A DNA stretch of 7,052 nucleotides from Dehalococcoidia bacterium. Lineage in GTDB: Bacteria; Chloroflexota; Dehalococcoidia; JACPQF01. The notes under the pieces were generated by a model, which did no database searches, was not told the DNA's origin, and saw nothing but the letters and a program-made list of their open reading frames with translations. Both the position numbers and the translations under genes were made by a program. The DNA is taken from assembly GCA_030650265.1 (NCBI GenBank), contig JAUSEJ010000016.1, forward strand, positions 1-7,052. Reading direction: 5' to 3'. Shown here piece by piece: positions 1 to 5,015 of this stretch; the first letter of the stretch is position 1; each line of letters begins with the position of its first letter.

Positions 1-5
1 AGGGA

Positions 6-34
6 TGGAAAACCTCTAAGCGAAGGCATATAAT
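6..34 (+). promoter_or_regulatory. Candidate sigma70-type promoter for the CMD-family gene
   Basis: A perfect -10 hexamer TATAAT lies at 29-34. A -35-like TGGAAA lies at 6-11 (4 of 6 to TTGACA), with a 17-nt spacer. The predicted transcription start near 41 gives a leader of about 25 nt carrying the AGGAGG ribosome binding site at 54-59. This is seen in the sequence; activity is inferred. Confidence 0.55.
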
Positions 35-66
35 GCAGGTGGCATATCTGGAGAGGAGGACTTGCG

Positions 67-489
67 ATGAAAGCCCGGAAAACCGAAGAGATTCTAACCG
101 AAGAAGGACTGGCCACCTATGCGGCCCTGGGGCGGGCTGCCGACTGGAGCGTCAAACGAGTTGAGGCGGTGGTCGGGCGGTCCGACCAGCACTGGGCAAC
201 GATCTATTTTGACTGGGTAATCAATGGCATGTACAGCCGGAATGTTCTTCCCCAGAACATCAGAGAGCTTTGTGCCGTGGCTGCCCTGACGGTGCAGCGA
301 AGCGACAGCGAATTGGAAAGCCACATCCACTATGCTTTGGGGCTCAATCCTGTCGAATCGGTTAAAGAAGTGATTCTGCAAATGGGTGTCTATGCCGGTG
401 TGCCGGCTGCCCACAATGGTCTCAGAATTCTGGAAAAGGTGCTGGCGTCACGAAAAGCGAAAGGCCTGGACATTCCAAAAGCTGGGTAA
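67..489 (+). CDS. Carboxymuconolactone decarboxylase (CMD/AhpD-fold) family protein
   Basis: A 140-aa protein whose residues about 45-130 match the all-helical CMD fold: a helix with RELCAVAALT, then the ESHIHYALGLNP segment, then the signature-like VILQMGVYAGVPAAHNG. In the gamma-carboxymuconolactone decarboxylase branch this fold decarboxylates a beta-ketoadipate pathway intermediate. In the AhpD branch it uses a CxxC pair in peroxide reduction. No CxxC pair is visible here (the single Cys is in RELCAV), so peroxidase activity of the AhpD type is unlikely and the true substrate is unknown. The length is typical for single-domain family members. The ATG is fixed by AGGAGG at 54-59 with 7-nt spacing. 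The next gene on the same strand starts about 90 nt later, so the two may share a transcript. Family assignment is good; function is open. Confidence 0.85.
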   Translation: MKARKTEEILTEEGLATYAALGRAADWSVKRVEAVVGRSDQHWATIYFDWVINGMYSRNVLPQNIRELCAVAALTVQRSDSELESHIHYALGLNPVESVKEVILQMGVYAGVPAAHNGLRILEKVLASRKAKGLDIPKAG

Positions 490-579
490 TAAGAATTCGC
501 GGTGGAGCTCGTCTTTTTCGTTGCAGACGTCAATGGAGAGGTAGACAATTCGAGGAGCGGCTATCTGGAGGAGATGCAG

Positions 580-1146
580 GTGGTAGAGCCGAAGAATTAC
601 CCCGATCCCGGGCGCCCGGCGTATTGCGGCCGCTGCGCCACACAGATGGAGATTGTCGAACGGGGAGGTCGCCATCGTCCCGTTTGTCCCCAATGCGGCT
701 GGACCTATTTCGCCCGTCCTGCTTTCGGCGCCGCCGTAATTATCGAGGATGAGGGCAGGATCCTCCTCGTCCGCCGCGACCATGAGCCCTACGCTGGCTG
801 GTGGATGCTGCCCGCCGGCTTCGTCGAGTACGACGAATGGGCCGCCGAGACGGCCGTGCGAGAGGCTCTGGAGGAAACCGGCCTGGAAGTGCGCCTGGCC
901 AAATTACATGGTCTTTATTACGGCACCGACGATCCCCGCAATCCGTCCCATCTGGCCGTCTATAGGGCCGAGGTAGTCGGCGGCCAGTTGGGGGCGGGAG
1001 ACGACGCCGCTGCCCTCGCCTTCTTCTCCCCGGACGAGGTACCCCGCAACATCGCCTTTCACGGCCAGCGCCTCGCGATCGCCGCCTGGATCAGCGCCAA
1101 GCTCGGTACTCCGGTTGACCCGGCCAGCTATGGAGAGGACGGTTAA
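580..1146 (+). CDS. Nudix hydrolase with N-terminal zinc ribbon
   Basis: A 188-aa protein from the GTG at 580. Residues 16-39 form a zinc ribbon, CGRC followed by CPQC. A Nudix domain follows (about 48-175), with a perfect Nudix box at residues 80-102: G-FVEYD-E-x7-REALEETGL, matching GX5EX7REUXEEXGU. The box glutamates bind Mg2+ and the domain cleaves nucleoside diphosphates linked to another group. This zinc-ribbon architecture resembles NudC-like NADH/NAD-capping hydrolases and ADP-ribose or NDP-sugar pyrophosphatase relatives; the substrate cannot be read from sequence. Start choice: GGAGGAG at 567-573 stands 6 nt before GTG 580, but touches the in-frame ATG at 574 with no gap. The open frame extends up to a GTG at 502 without a ribosome site. 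It lies downstream of the CMD gene, possibly co-transcribed. ATG 574 remains a fair alternative start. Confidence 0.88.
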   Translation: MVEPKNYPDPGRPAYCGRCATQMEIVERGGRHRPVCPQCGWTYFARPAFGAAVIIEDEGRILLVRRDHEPYAGWWMLPAGFVEYDEWAAETAVREALEETGLEVRLAKLHGLYYGTDDPRNPSHLAVYRAEVVGGQLGAGDDAAALAFFSPDEVPRNIAFHGQRLAIAAWISAKLGTPVDPASYGEDG

Positions 1147-1215
1147 CTACGGAGACACTGAGATTCCATTTTGATTCAACAAGGAGCCTAACGTGTTCCC
1201 CATCGAATCAGAGGT

Positions 1216-1235
1216 CCTGATGGTTAACCATCAGG
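1216..1235. repeat. 20-bp perfect palindrome (operator or hairpin)
   Basis: Arms CCTGATGG and CCATCAGG flank TTAA, which is itself palindromic, so all 20 bases are self-complementary. No T-run follows on either strand, so it is not a classic intrinsic terminator. It sits 70 nt past the Nudix stop and about 170 nt before the nuclease promoter. It could be a dimer-binding operator or an mRNA 3' hairpin. Confidence 0.55.
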
Positions 1236-1272
1236 CTAATAACTCAAGCTTGCTAAAGCAGGCTCAAAGCTC

Positions 1273-1303
1273 CGAGTGCGCTTCAGCGTACTTGATTTGT
1301 TAG
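1273..1303 (+). terminator. Weak terminator-like hairpin after the Nudix gene
   Basis: CGAGTGCGC (1273-1281), loop TTCA, then GCGTACTTG (1286-1294) can pair over 9 bp with two G-U pairs. A T-rich stretch ATTTGTTAG follows. The T tract is interrupted, so termination is only possible, not clear. Confidence 0.3.
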
Positions 1304-1321
1304 CCTATGGCTGTTAGCCTA
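1298..1321. repeat. Direct repeat TGTTAGCCTA, two copies, 14-bp period
   Basis: TGTTAGCCTA occurs at 1298-1307 and again at 1312-1321. The copies are separated by TGGC and followed by TGGC and AGGC. They lie about 70-90 bp upstream of the nuclease promoter -35, a position where an activator or repressor could bind. Function is inferred. Confidence 0.4.
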
Positions 1322-1389
1322 AGGCGGCCCGTTTCGCTGCCGATCGTCAATTGTAAAATGACCTTCGCCGTTCAAGAACGTACCCCACG

Positions 1390-1418
1390 TTGATTCTTGT
1401 CTGTCTGTACTGTAAAAT
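1390..1418 (+). promoter_or_regulatory. Candidate promoter for the nuclease-cutA pair
   Basis: TTGATT at 1390-1395 (4 of 6 to the -35 consensus), a 17-nt spacer, then TAAAAT at 1413-1418 (5 of 6 to the -10 consensus). The predicted start near 1425 leaves only about 15 nt before ATG 1440, but about 42 nt before the alternative TTG at 1467. Confidence 0.5.
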
Positions 1419-1439
1419 AGGCCTGCGACCCAGCCATCG

Positions 1440-2237
1440 ATGGGATTTTCGCCGGGGTGTGGTGCCTTGCTCGATCTTTCGCCCTTCCGTCTCAACATGT
1501 TCCGCCAGTGCCGCCGGAAATACAAGTTCCACTATCTCGATGGCCTGCAGAGACAGTACGGCAAGCCGCAGCCTCATTTCACCATGGGCAATCACGTCCA
1601 CTGGAGCCTCAACATCTTTCTCCGCTCTACCACCCCTGCCCGGAAGCGAACAATGGAACACCTGGAATCCTTGCTGCGCGATCGGTGGGTGCTCGACCGC
1701 TCAGGTTTCGCCGACCGTGGCCAGGAGCGGGACTACTGGCAAAAGGCCCTTCGCCAGCTACGAGGCTTCTTCGCCACCCAGGACGTCTTCGCCGTCCCCA
1801 AGATGACCGAGGCCACTCACAAGGCCGCTCTAACCCCCGATCTGAGGCTTATGGGCAAGATCGATAGGGTGGACCAGGCGGAGGATGGGCTCGTGGTGAT
1901 CGACTACAAGACCGGTCGTCGGCCGATGGCTGTCGACCTGCTCCAGCTTCGCACTTATGCGCTCATCTTACAGAAGAGGTTCGGGCAGCCGGTGGTCAGC
2001 GCCCGTTATCTCTTCCTCGAAAGCGGTGGCGTCGCCGAGATCAGGCCGGAGGAGAGCGACCTCGGGGAGGCAGAGGAGGAACTAATCGCCTGCGGCAGGG
2101 AGATACGAGGCGAGCAGGAGTTCCTTGCCGCGCCGAACCGGCTCTGCTCATACTGTGATTTCCTCGAGATCTGCCCCGAGGGCATCGCCTACGGTGGCCC
2201 TCGAGCGAATCCAGATGAGGACGAGTTTCCAGTCTAA
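1440..2237 (+). CDS. PD-(D/E)XK superfamily (RecB-like) nuclease, probable Fe-S
   Basis: A 265-aa protein matching the stand-alone RecB-like PD-(D/E)XK nucleases (PDDEXK_1 type, related to Cas4 and AddB C-termini). Motifs in order: Cys24 in FRQCRRKYKF; His54 in GNHVHWSL; Asp142 in GKIDRVD; Asp155 and Lys157 in VVIDYKTG (the catalytic DxK); Gln169 and Tyr173 in QLRTY (motif QxxxY). Cys236, Cys239 and Cys245 in LCSYCDFLEICP, with Cys24, make the four-ligand pattern of a 4Fe-4S cluster that staples such nucleases. All metal-binding residues are present, so it should be an active DNA exo- or endonuclease. No helicase partner is in the window. ATG 1440 has no ribosome site; TTG 1467 has GGGGTG at 1454-1459 (7-nt spacing) and fits the promoter better, giving 256 aa beginning at LDLSPFRL. 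Its stop overlaps the upstream in-frame ATG of cutA (TAATG). Confidence 0.82.
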   Translation: MGFSPGCGALLDLSPFRLNMFRQCRRKYKFHYLDGLQRQYGKPQPHFTMGNHVHWSLNIFLRSTTPARKRTMEHLESLLRDRWVLDRSGFADRGQERDYWQKALRQLRGFFATQDVFAVPKMTEATHKAALTPDLRLMGKIDRVDQAEDGLVVIDYKTGRRPMAVDLLQLRTYALILQKRFGQPVVSARYLFLESGGVAEIRPEESDLGEAEEELIACGREIRGEQEFLAAPNRLCSYCDFLEICPEGIAYGGPRANPDEDEFPV

Positions 2238-2260
2238 TGCTCGAAAGGGGGGCACTAGCC

Positions 2261-2611
2261 ATGTCATCGGAGAGTAGCCCGGACAGCCTGCAGACCGACT
2301 ATTGCGTGGTTATCACAACCTGCTCGTCGTCAGAAGAGGCTGAGACGCTCTGTTCCGCTCTTCTGGACCGGCAACTGGCAGCCTGCATACAGGTGCTGGA
2401 CATTACTAGCCGGTACGTATGGAAGGGAAAGCGCGAGACCGAGAGCGAGAAGCTGCTGCTAATCAAGACCAGACGCGCCCTCTATCCAGACATCGAAGCT
2501 ACTCTGCGGACAATTCATCCTTACGAGACCCCCGAGATCATCGCCGTGCCCGTACTCGCCGGGTCGGCAAGCTATCTCGCCTGGATCGACGAGGTTACCG
2601 GCAGCCAGTGA
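2261..2611 (+). CDS. cutA: CutA1 divalent-cation tolerance protein
   Basis: A 116-aa protein of the small trimeric CutA1 family. Family hallmarks seen in order: VVITTCSSSEEAE, the LAACIQV strand, YVWKGKRETESEKLLLIKTR, the HPYETPEIIAVPV segment and the closing YLAWIDEVT. CutA proteins bind divalent metals such as copper and are linked to metal tolerance; the molecular role is unsettled. Start: ATG 2261 is preceded by AAAGGGGGGC at 2244-2253, a good ribosome site. A further in-frame ATG at 2237 overlaps the nuclease stop (TAATG) and would add 8 residues. Either way the gene is tightly linked to the nuclease and probably shares its promoter. The convergent TA operon ends 50 nt downstream. Confidence 0.93.
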   Translation: MSSESSPDSLQTDYCVVITTCSSSEEAETLCSALLDRQLAACIQVLDITSRYVWKGKRETESEKLLLIKTRRALYPDIEATLRTIHPYETPEIIAVPVLAGSASYLAWIDEVTGSQ

Positions 2612-2661
2612 TAATCGACAAGACGTGCGCGGGGGACCCCAGATTCAGTTGTTGACGATGA

Positions 2662-3030
2662 TTAGGACTCGACTTGAGGAAGGTGTGAGACGAAATCCAG
2701 CCCATAAGCGGGGATGCCATCAGGGTGATCGATGTCGTACCTGGCGATAGCCCGGGCGATCAGGTTAAACCTGTCGTTTGGCAAGCTGTAAGGAATAACC
2801 AGGACACCGGCGTGCGGTCTCTCTTCTTCGAAGAACTTCACAGTCAGAGATATGAAGTGTCCACGATTGCGAGTCACCAGACAGCGGACTTCAGTCGCGG
2901 CATATGCCAGTTGAAAGTCGTCGTCCGCGCCCGCATTACCACGTTCAGAGGCAGTCACAATATCCACGCCCATCCCTCTGGCAATCCCGGCTATCTTCCC
3001 CGACATGTCCTCATCTAGGTAGTAACGCAA
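2662..3030 (-). CDS. DUF5615 PIN-like toxin
   Basis: A 122-aa protein matching the DUF5615 PIN-like family, which is paired with DUF433 antitoxins; PIN-fold toxins are usually metal-dependent RNases. The N-terminus MRYYLDEDM carries the first acidic cluster (Asp6, Glu7). A second acidic cluster ADDDF lies at 35-39. The LVTRNRGHF strand at 51-59 is where relatives often show T-x-D or TRNRRDF; here Asn55 stands at the usual aspartate position. The start is TTG at 3030, chosen because it gives the family-typical beginning and lies only 3 nt after the antitoxin stop, implying translational coupling. GGAG and GAGG stretches in the antitoxin tail can serve as ribosome site. RNase activity is inferred from the family. 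Confidence 0.8.
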   Translation of the reverse strand: MRYYLDEDMSGKIAGIARGMGVDIVTASERGNAGADDDFQLAYAATEVRCLVTRNRGHFISLTVKFFEEERPHAGVLVIPYSLPNDRFNLIARAIARYDIDHPDGIPAYGLDFVSHLPQVES

Positions 3031-3033
3031 GCC

Positions 3034-3456
3034 TCATCGTCTCCGGGGAGACATGAACGGATAGCGTTTGGTCAAGGCGTCGGCCGTCCATCGCTCATCT
3101 TGCCGGATATGCTCCTCAATCTCATTTGGATAGGCCTCGGCATAGGCCAGGGCGGCCCGGAGTTGGACATCGGACAGCCAGTGGTAGGCTTCCTTCAACC
3201 GGGTCCAGGACTTCTCCACCGAGCGAAAACCTTGGATCACCTCGAACACCTCGAGTCCAGTTCCGGCAACCCGTGCCACCCGCGCCCCTGTAGGGCTATC
3301 GGCAAATACGACACCAGGAATCCGCCGCATCTTGATCCCCTCTGCAAGCATCTCATTCACGATGCTCGAAAAGTCGCGTCGGGAAGTACTCGCTTCTTCC
3401 TCCAGGGGGAGCCGAACCTCGTCCGGCATGCGAATAGTCTTTGGCACCGCAGCCAT
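3034..3456 (-). CDS. RHH-DUF433 antitoxin of the DUF5615 toxin
   Basis: A 140-aa two-domain protein. Residues about 5-40 (PKTIRMPDEVRLPLEEEAS then DFSSIVNEMLAEG) look like a ribbon-helix-helix DNA-binding domain. Residues about 47-115 (GVVFADSPTGARVARVAGTGLEVFEV then LSDVQLRAALAYAEAYP) match DUF433, the winged-helix-like domain found in VapB-type antitoxins. It probably neutralises the DUF5615 toxin encoded 3 nt downstream and represses its own promoter. The ATG at 3456 has GGAGG with about 7-nt spacing. Its AAL-YAEAY segment recurs in the broken antitoxin at 5383-5577, showing that two related modules sit in this window. Confidence 0.82.
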   Translation of the reverse strand: MAAVPKTIRMPDEVRLPLEEEASTSRRDFSSIVNEMLAEGIKMRRIPGVVFADSPTGARVARVAGTGLEVFEVIQGFRSVEKSWTRLKEAYHWLSDVQLRAALAYAEAYPNEIEEHIRQDERWTADALTKRYPFMSPRRR

Positions 3457-3481
3457 CTTCGTTCCTCCATGTATGCTCTGT

Positions 3482-3517
3482 CATATATAGCATATATGTC
3501 TTACAGGTCTATGTCAA
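3482..3517 (-). promoter_or_regulatory. TA operon promoter with palindromic operator over the -10
   Basis: On the minus strand a consensus -35 TTGACA (3512-3517), a 17-nt spacer and -10 TATGCT (3489-3494) precede the antitoxin. A palindrome with arms CATATAT and ATATATG around AGC spans 3482-3498 and covers the -10. An operator overlapping the -10 is the usual autorepression layout for RHH antitoxins. The elements are seen directly; repression is inferred. Confidence 0.7.
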
Positions 3518-3543
3518 GCGACCATGAATTTGTATTTGCCTTT

Positions 3544-3642
3544 TCAGGCGCTGGATTCCACGGCTTGTTCCTTGAGGCGAGATTGCGGGTCGGGAAAGTA
3601 TAACGCGAATTGCCCTGGCATTTTCCCCAAGCGGTCCTCCAT
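3544..3642 (-). CDS. Possible 32-residue small ORF, unrecognised
   Basis: On the minus strand TATAAT (3650-3655) is followed 7 nt later by ATG 3642. An in-frame TTG at 3630 lies 5 nt after GGAGG. The encoded peptide runs MEDRLGKMPGQF then LYFPDPQSRLKEQA and ends at TGA 3544. FPDPQSRLKEQA faintly resembles the strand-helix start of RHH antitoxins, so it may be a relic of one. There is no good -35. It sits in the otherwise gene-free 3518-3774 spacer. Low confidence. Confidence 0.2.
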   Translation of the reverse strand: MEDRLGKMPGQFALYFPDPQSRLKEQAVESSA

Positions 3643-3729
3643 CTGTGCTATTATATGGTGATGGTTTTGAACGATCATGGCCATTGGGCGTAACCTGGAC
3701 CACAGCAAGTTCGTTATAGTCTTGATAGG

Positions 3730-3750
3730 CGGATACCGGGTTGGTATCTG
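3730..3750 (+). promoter_or_regulatory. Inverted repeat just upstream of the KGG gene ribosome site
   Basis: GATACC (3732-3737), GGGTT, GGTATC (3743-3748) form a 6-bp perfect dyad, extendable to 8 bp with one G-U pair. It ends 7 nt before the strong ribosome site GGAGGAGG (3758-3765). TTGATA at 3723-3728 overlaps its left side and TATAGT at 3715-3720 lies before it. It could be an operator or a leader hairpin affecting translation. I could not assign a clean promoter for the KGG genes. Confidence 0.45.
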
Positions 3751-3774
3751 GCGCTTTGGAGGAGGAAAAGTAGA

Positions 3775-4104
3775 GTGACTGAACCAGAAAAGGGATCGAT
3801 CACAACGCGTGAGGCCGGACGGCGCGGAGGTACAAAGGTGAGGGACAAGTACGGCCCGGATTTCTACGCCAGGATCGGCAAGTTGGGCGGCGAAGCTGTG
3901 AAGAGGGAGCGTGGCCTTGATTTCTTCTCAGAAATTGGCAAGTTGGGCGGCCAACGGGTGAAGGAAATGCAGACCCCCGACTACTTTGCTCGTATTGGCA
4001 AGAAGGGTGGAGATCGCGTCAAGGCAACCCAGGGCGCCGATTACTACTCGGTGATTGGCAAGAAGGGTGGAACCAGTAAAGCGAAGAAGAGGGAGGAGGC
4101 ATAA
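3775..4104 (+). CDS. KGG-repeat (YciG-like, stress-induced) protein, five repeats
   Basis: A 109-aa, highly charged, Gly- and Lys-rich protein built almost entirely of KGG motifs (Pfam KGG, 'stress-induced bacterial acidophilic repeat'), also likened to the plant group 1 LEA/Em repeat. A first degenerate unit REAGRRGG (GG at 18-19) is followed by four units with GG at residues 38-39, 58-59, 78-79 and 98-99, each centred on (F/Y)-x-x-IGK(L/K)GG. The spacing is exactly 20 residues. No membrane segment or catalytic motif is seen; such proteins are thought to be disordered and tied to stress or desiccation, with no agreed biochemical role. The start is GTG with GGAGGAGG at 9-nt spacing. Its TAA overlaps the ATG of a second KGG gene. 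Confidence 0.85.
   Translation: MTEPEKGSITTREAGRRGGTKVRDKYGPDFYARIGKLGGEAVKRERGLDFFSEIGKLGGQRVKEMQTPDYFARIGKKGGDRVKATQGADYYSVIGKKGGTSKAKKREEA
3841..4080 (+). repeat. Coding tandem repeat, four 60-bp units
   Basis: GGCAAGTTGGGCGG (3877-3890 and 3937-3950) and GGCAAGAAGGGTGG (3997-4010 and 4057-4070) recur at an exact 60-bp period. The repeat cores are nearly identical pairwise while the connecting 40 bases are diverged, so the array is an old duplication with conserved cores. It encodes the KGG repeats of the surrounding gene. Such tandem units could change copy number by slippage. Confidence 0.85.
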
Positions 4105-4322
4105 TGGCAAAGGAAGACAAAGGCCAGGGTGGCATGACGGTAAGAGAAGCGGGGCGCCGGGGTGGCAACAAGGTCAAGGAGAAATACGGCAAGGAGCACT
4201 TCGTTAAGGCAGGGCAAAAGGGTGGGCAGGCCGTCGCCAAACTGCGGGGCCGCGAATTCTTCGTCAAAATAGGCAGTATGGGTGGCAAGGCAACAAAGGC
4301 CAAACCCGTAGATGAGGTCTAG
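4104..4322 (+). CDS. KGG-repeat (YciG-like) protein, three repeats
   Basis: A 72-aa basic Gly/Lys-rich protein paralogous to the preceding gene. MTVREAGRRGG mirrors the neighbour's TTREAGRRGG. GG pairs fall at residues 20-21, 40-41 and 60-61, again a 20-residue period, with FVKAGQKGG and FVKIGSMGG as the full units. The ATG shares one base with the upstream TAA (TAATG), and GGAGGAGG at 4092-4099 inside the upstream tail is its ribosome site, so the two are translationally coupled. It is probably a diverged duplicate; whether the two proteins form one complex cannot be told. Function as for the KGG family: stress-related, mechanism unknown. Confidence 0.83.
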   Translation: MAKEDKGQGGMTVREAGRRGGNKVKEKYGKEHFVKAGQKGGQAVAKLRGREFFVKIGSMGGKATKAKPVDEV

Positions 4323-4335
4323 AGCCCGGTCGGCG

Positions 4336-4356
4336 TGACAGGCGGTGACGCCGTCA
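4336..4356 (+). terminator. Hairpin 14 nt after the KGG pair
   Basis: TGAC-A-GGCG (4336-4344), loop GTGA, CGCCGTCA (4349-4356) form an 8-bp GC-rich stem with one bulged A. No T-run follows, so it may be a factor-assisted terminator or an mRNA 3' stabiliser rather than a classic intrinsic terminator. Confidence 0.35.
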
Positions 4357-4499
4357 GGGCAAAGCGCCGTGATGATCATACTCGTCAGGTTGGCCTGATT
4401 GATGGCAGAGCAAAGGGCTAGAAGCTTGGATCAGGAGACTGAACGCTGTGCTCGGAACCGGGTTTCTCGGCGCACAGACTCTTTCAGCTTCCCCCTTAC

Positions 4500-4693
4500 T
4501 TGCCGCCATAGAGGCTTAGAATGGGGACGATACGGCGACAACCGCAAGTGTTGATGCCGTATGGATTCACCCCACAGGCGTGGGAACAATCGAACCATTG
4601 CTATGTGTTCGCGCTCACGAACCATTCGGAACCATGGAAGCTCGAATGCCTTGACCACCCTTTTCTTATGGGCATCGACCGGAAAACCGGATA
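4500..4693 (-). pseudogene. Frameshifted HicA-like toxin relic downstream of hicB
   Basis: Directly after the hicB stop, the minus strand reads ISGFPVDAHKKRVVKAFE then FRMVREREHIAMVR. This resembles the HicA N-terminal half, including the conserved His of the VREREHI segment (codon 4605-4607). The frame then breaks: NPYGINT, fitting the family's NPDGTTT turn, is in another frame (about 4548-4568), and LRLSPYRPHSKPLWRQV, a weak match to the LTLPNHR-x-x-K-x-x-TLR end, is back in the first. About 19 extra bases forming a hairpin lie at the break. HicA is a small dsRBD-fold mRNA interferase; this copy should be inactive. The assignment rests on motif memory and position after hicB, so it needs an alignment. 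The remaining 4357-4499 holds nothing I recognise. Confidence 0.55.
4562..4590. repeat. Solitary CRISPR-repeat-like hairpin inside the HicA relic
   Basis: GGATTCACCCC-ACAGGCGTGGGAACA (read with one gap at the hyphen) resembles the array repeat at 6697-6722: shared GG, TTCACCCC, ACA, CGTGGG and ACA blocks, two indels and about three mismatches. It can fold as CCCAC-AGGC-GTGGG. It covers the point where the HicA frame breaks. Chance resemblance is possible. Confidence 0.3.
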
Positions 4694-4921
4694 TCAGACA
4701 GCGACTCCGGTTTCGGCTACGAACGCTTCGAGCGCGGGAGATTCTTCTTCGAGGGCCTCTTTTCCGAAGGTCTCGATGTGGAAGCGAATAGCTGATTTCA
4801 CGTCCGCTAAAGCCTCCTCGTATGTATCACCTTCACCCACTACGACTCCCTTGAGCCCCAGCGGATAGGCCACGTCGCCATCGGGATGCTTCTCCACTAT
4901 GACTTTGCATTGCTGGATCAT
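4694..4921 (-). CDS. hicB: HicB-family antitoxin
   Basis: A 75-aa protein with the partial RNase H-like HicB fold: CKVIVEKHPDGDVAYPLGLKG, then VVVGEGDTYEEALADVKSAIRFHIETFG, the standard HicB core in which the fold binds and blocks HicA. No separate DNA-binding domain is visible at the C-terminus, so this is the short HicB-like form. ATG 4921 was preferred because GAGG precedes it with about 5-nt spacing and the family-typical strand starts at once. An upstream in-frame ATG at 4945 (83 aa) lacks a ribosome site. The expected hicA lies just downstream but is broken, so this antitoxin is now an orphan in the window. It follows a DUF5615 toxin gene on the same strand, 94 nt away. Confidence 0.82.
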   Translation of the reverse strand: MIQQCKVIVEKHPDGDVAYPLGLKGVVVGEGDTYEEALADVKSAIRFHIETFGKEALEEESPALEAFVAETGVAV

Positions 4922-4936
4922 TCTGCCTCTGACGAA

Positions 4937-4964
4937 CTTATACATAAGGGATCAATTCTGTCAG
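4937..4964 (-). promoter_or_regulatory. Candidate hicB promoter
   Basis: On the minus strand CTGACA (4959-4964, 5 of 6), a 16-nt spacer and TATAAG (4937-4942, 5 of 6) precede the hicB ATG at 4921. The predicted start near 4930 leaves a very short leader that begins at the GAGG ribosome site, so the site is plausible but not certain. Confidence 0.4.
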
Positions 4965-5015
4965 TAAACCACTCGAGAAAGAAGCGGACATGTTGACGGC
5001 AGACGCCATGGTGTT

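Larger units (their letters stand above)
1147..1389. other. Gene-free spacer rich in dyads and direct repeats
   Basis: I see no convincing coding frame in the roughly 240-290 bases between the Nudix gene and the nuclease gene. The stretch holds a 20-bp perfect palindrome (1216-1235), a weak terminator-like hairpin (1273-1294), and a 10-bp direct repeat with 14-bp period (1298-1321). The octamer TGTAAAAT occurs at 1352-1359 and again inside the nuclease promoter at 1411-1418. This reads as a regulatory spacer rather than a decayed gene. Confidence 0.5.

Noticed and set aside
2628..2640. GGGG-GA-CCCC between cutA and the convergent toxin as a bidirectional terminator
   Set aside because: The stem is four pairs with a two-base loop and there is no T tract on either side.
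3100..3603. A 167-codon plus-strand frame opposite the DUF433 antitoxin
   Set aside because: It is the shadow of the well-supported antitoxin on the minus strand and shows no family features of its own.
4521..4868. A 115-codon plus-strand frame opposite hicB and the HicA relic
   Set aside because: It has no clear ribosome site, and low-complexity serine runs typical of an antisense frame; HicB on the other strand is recognisable.
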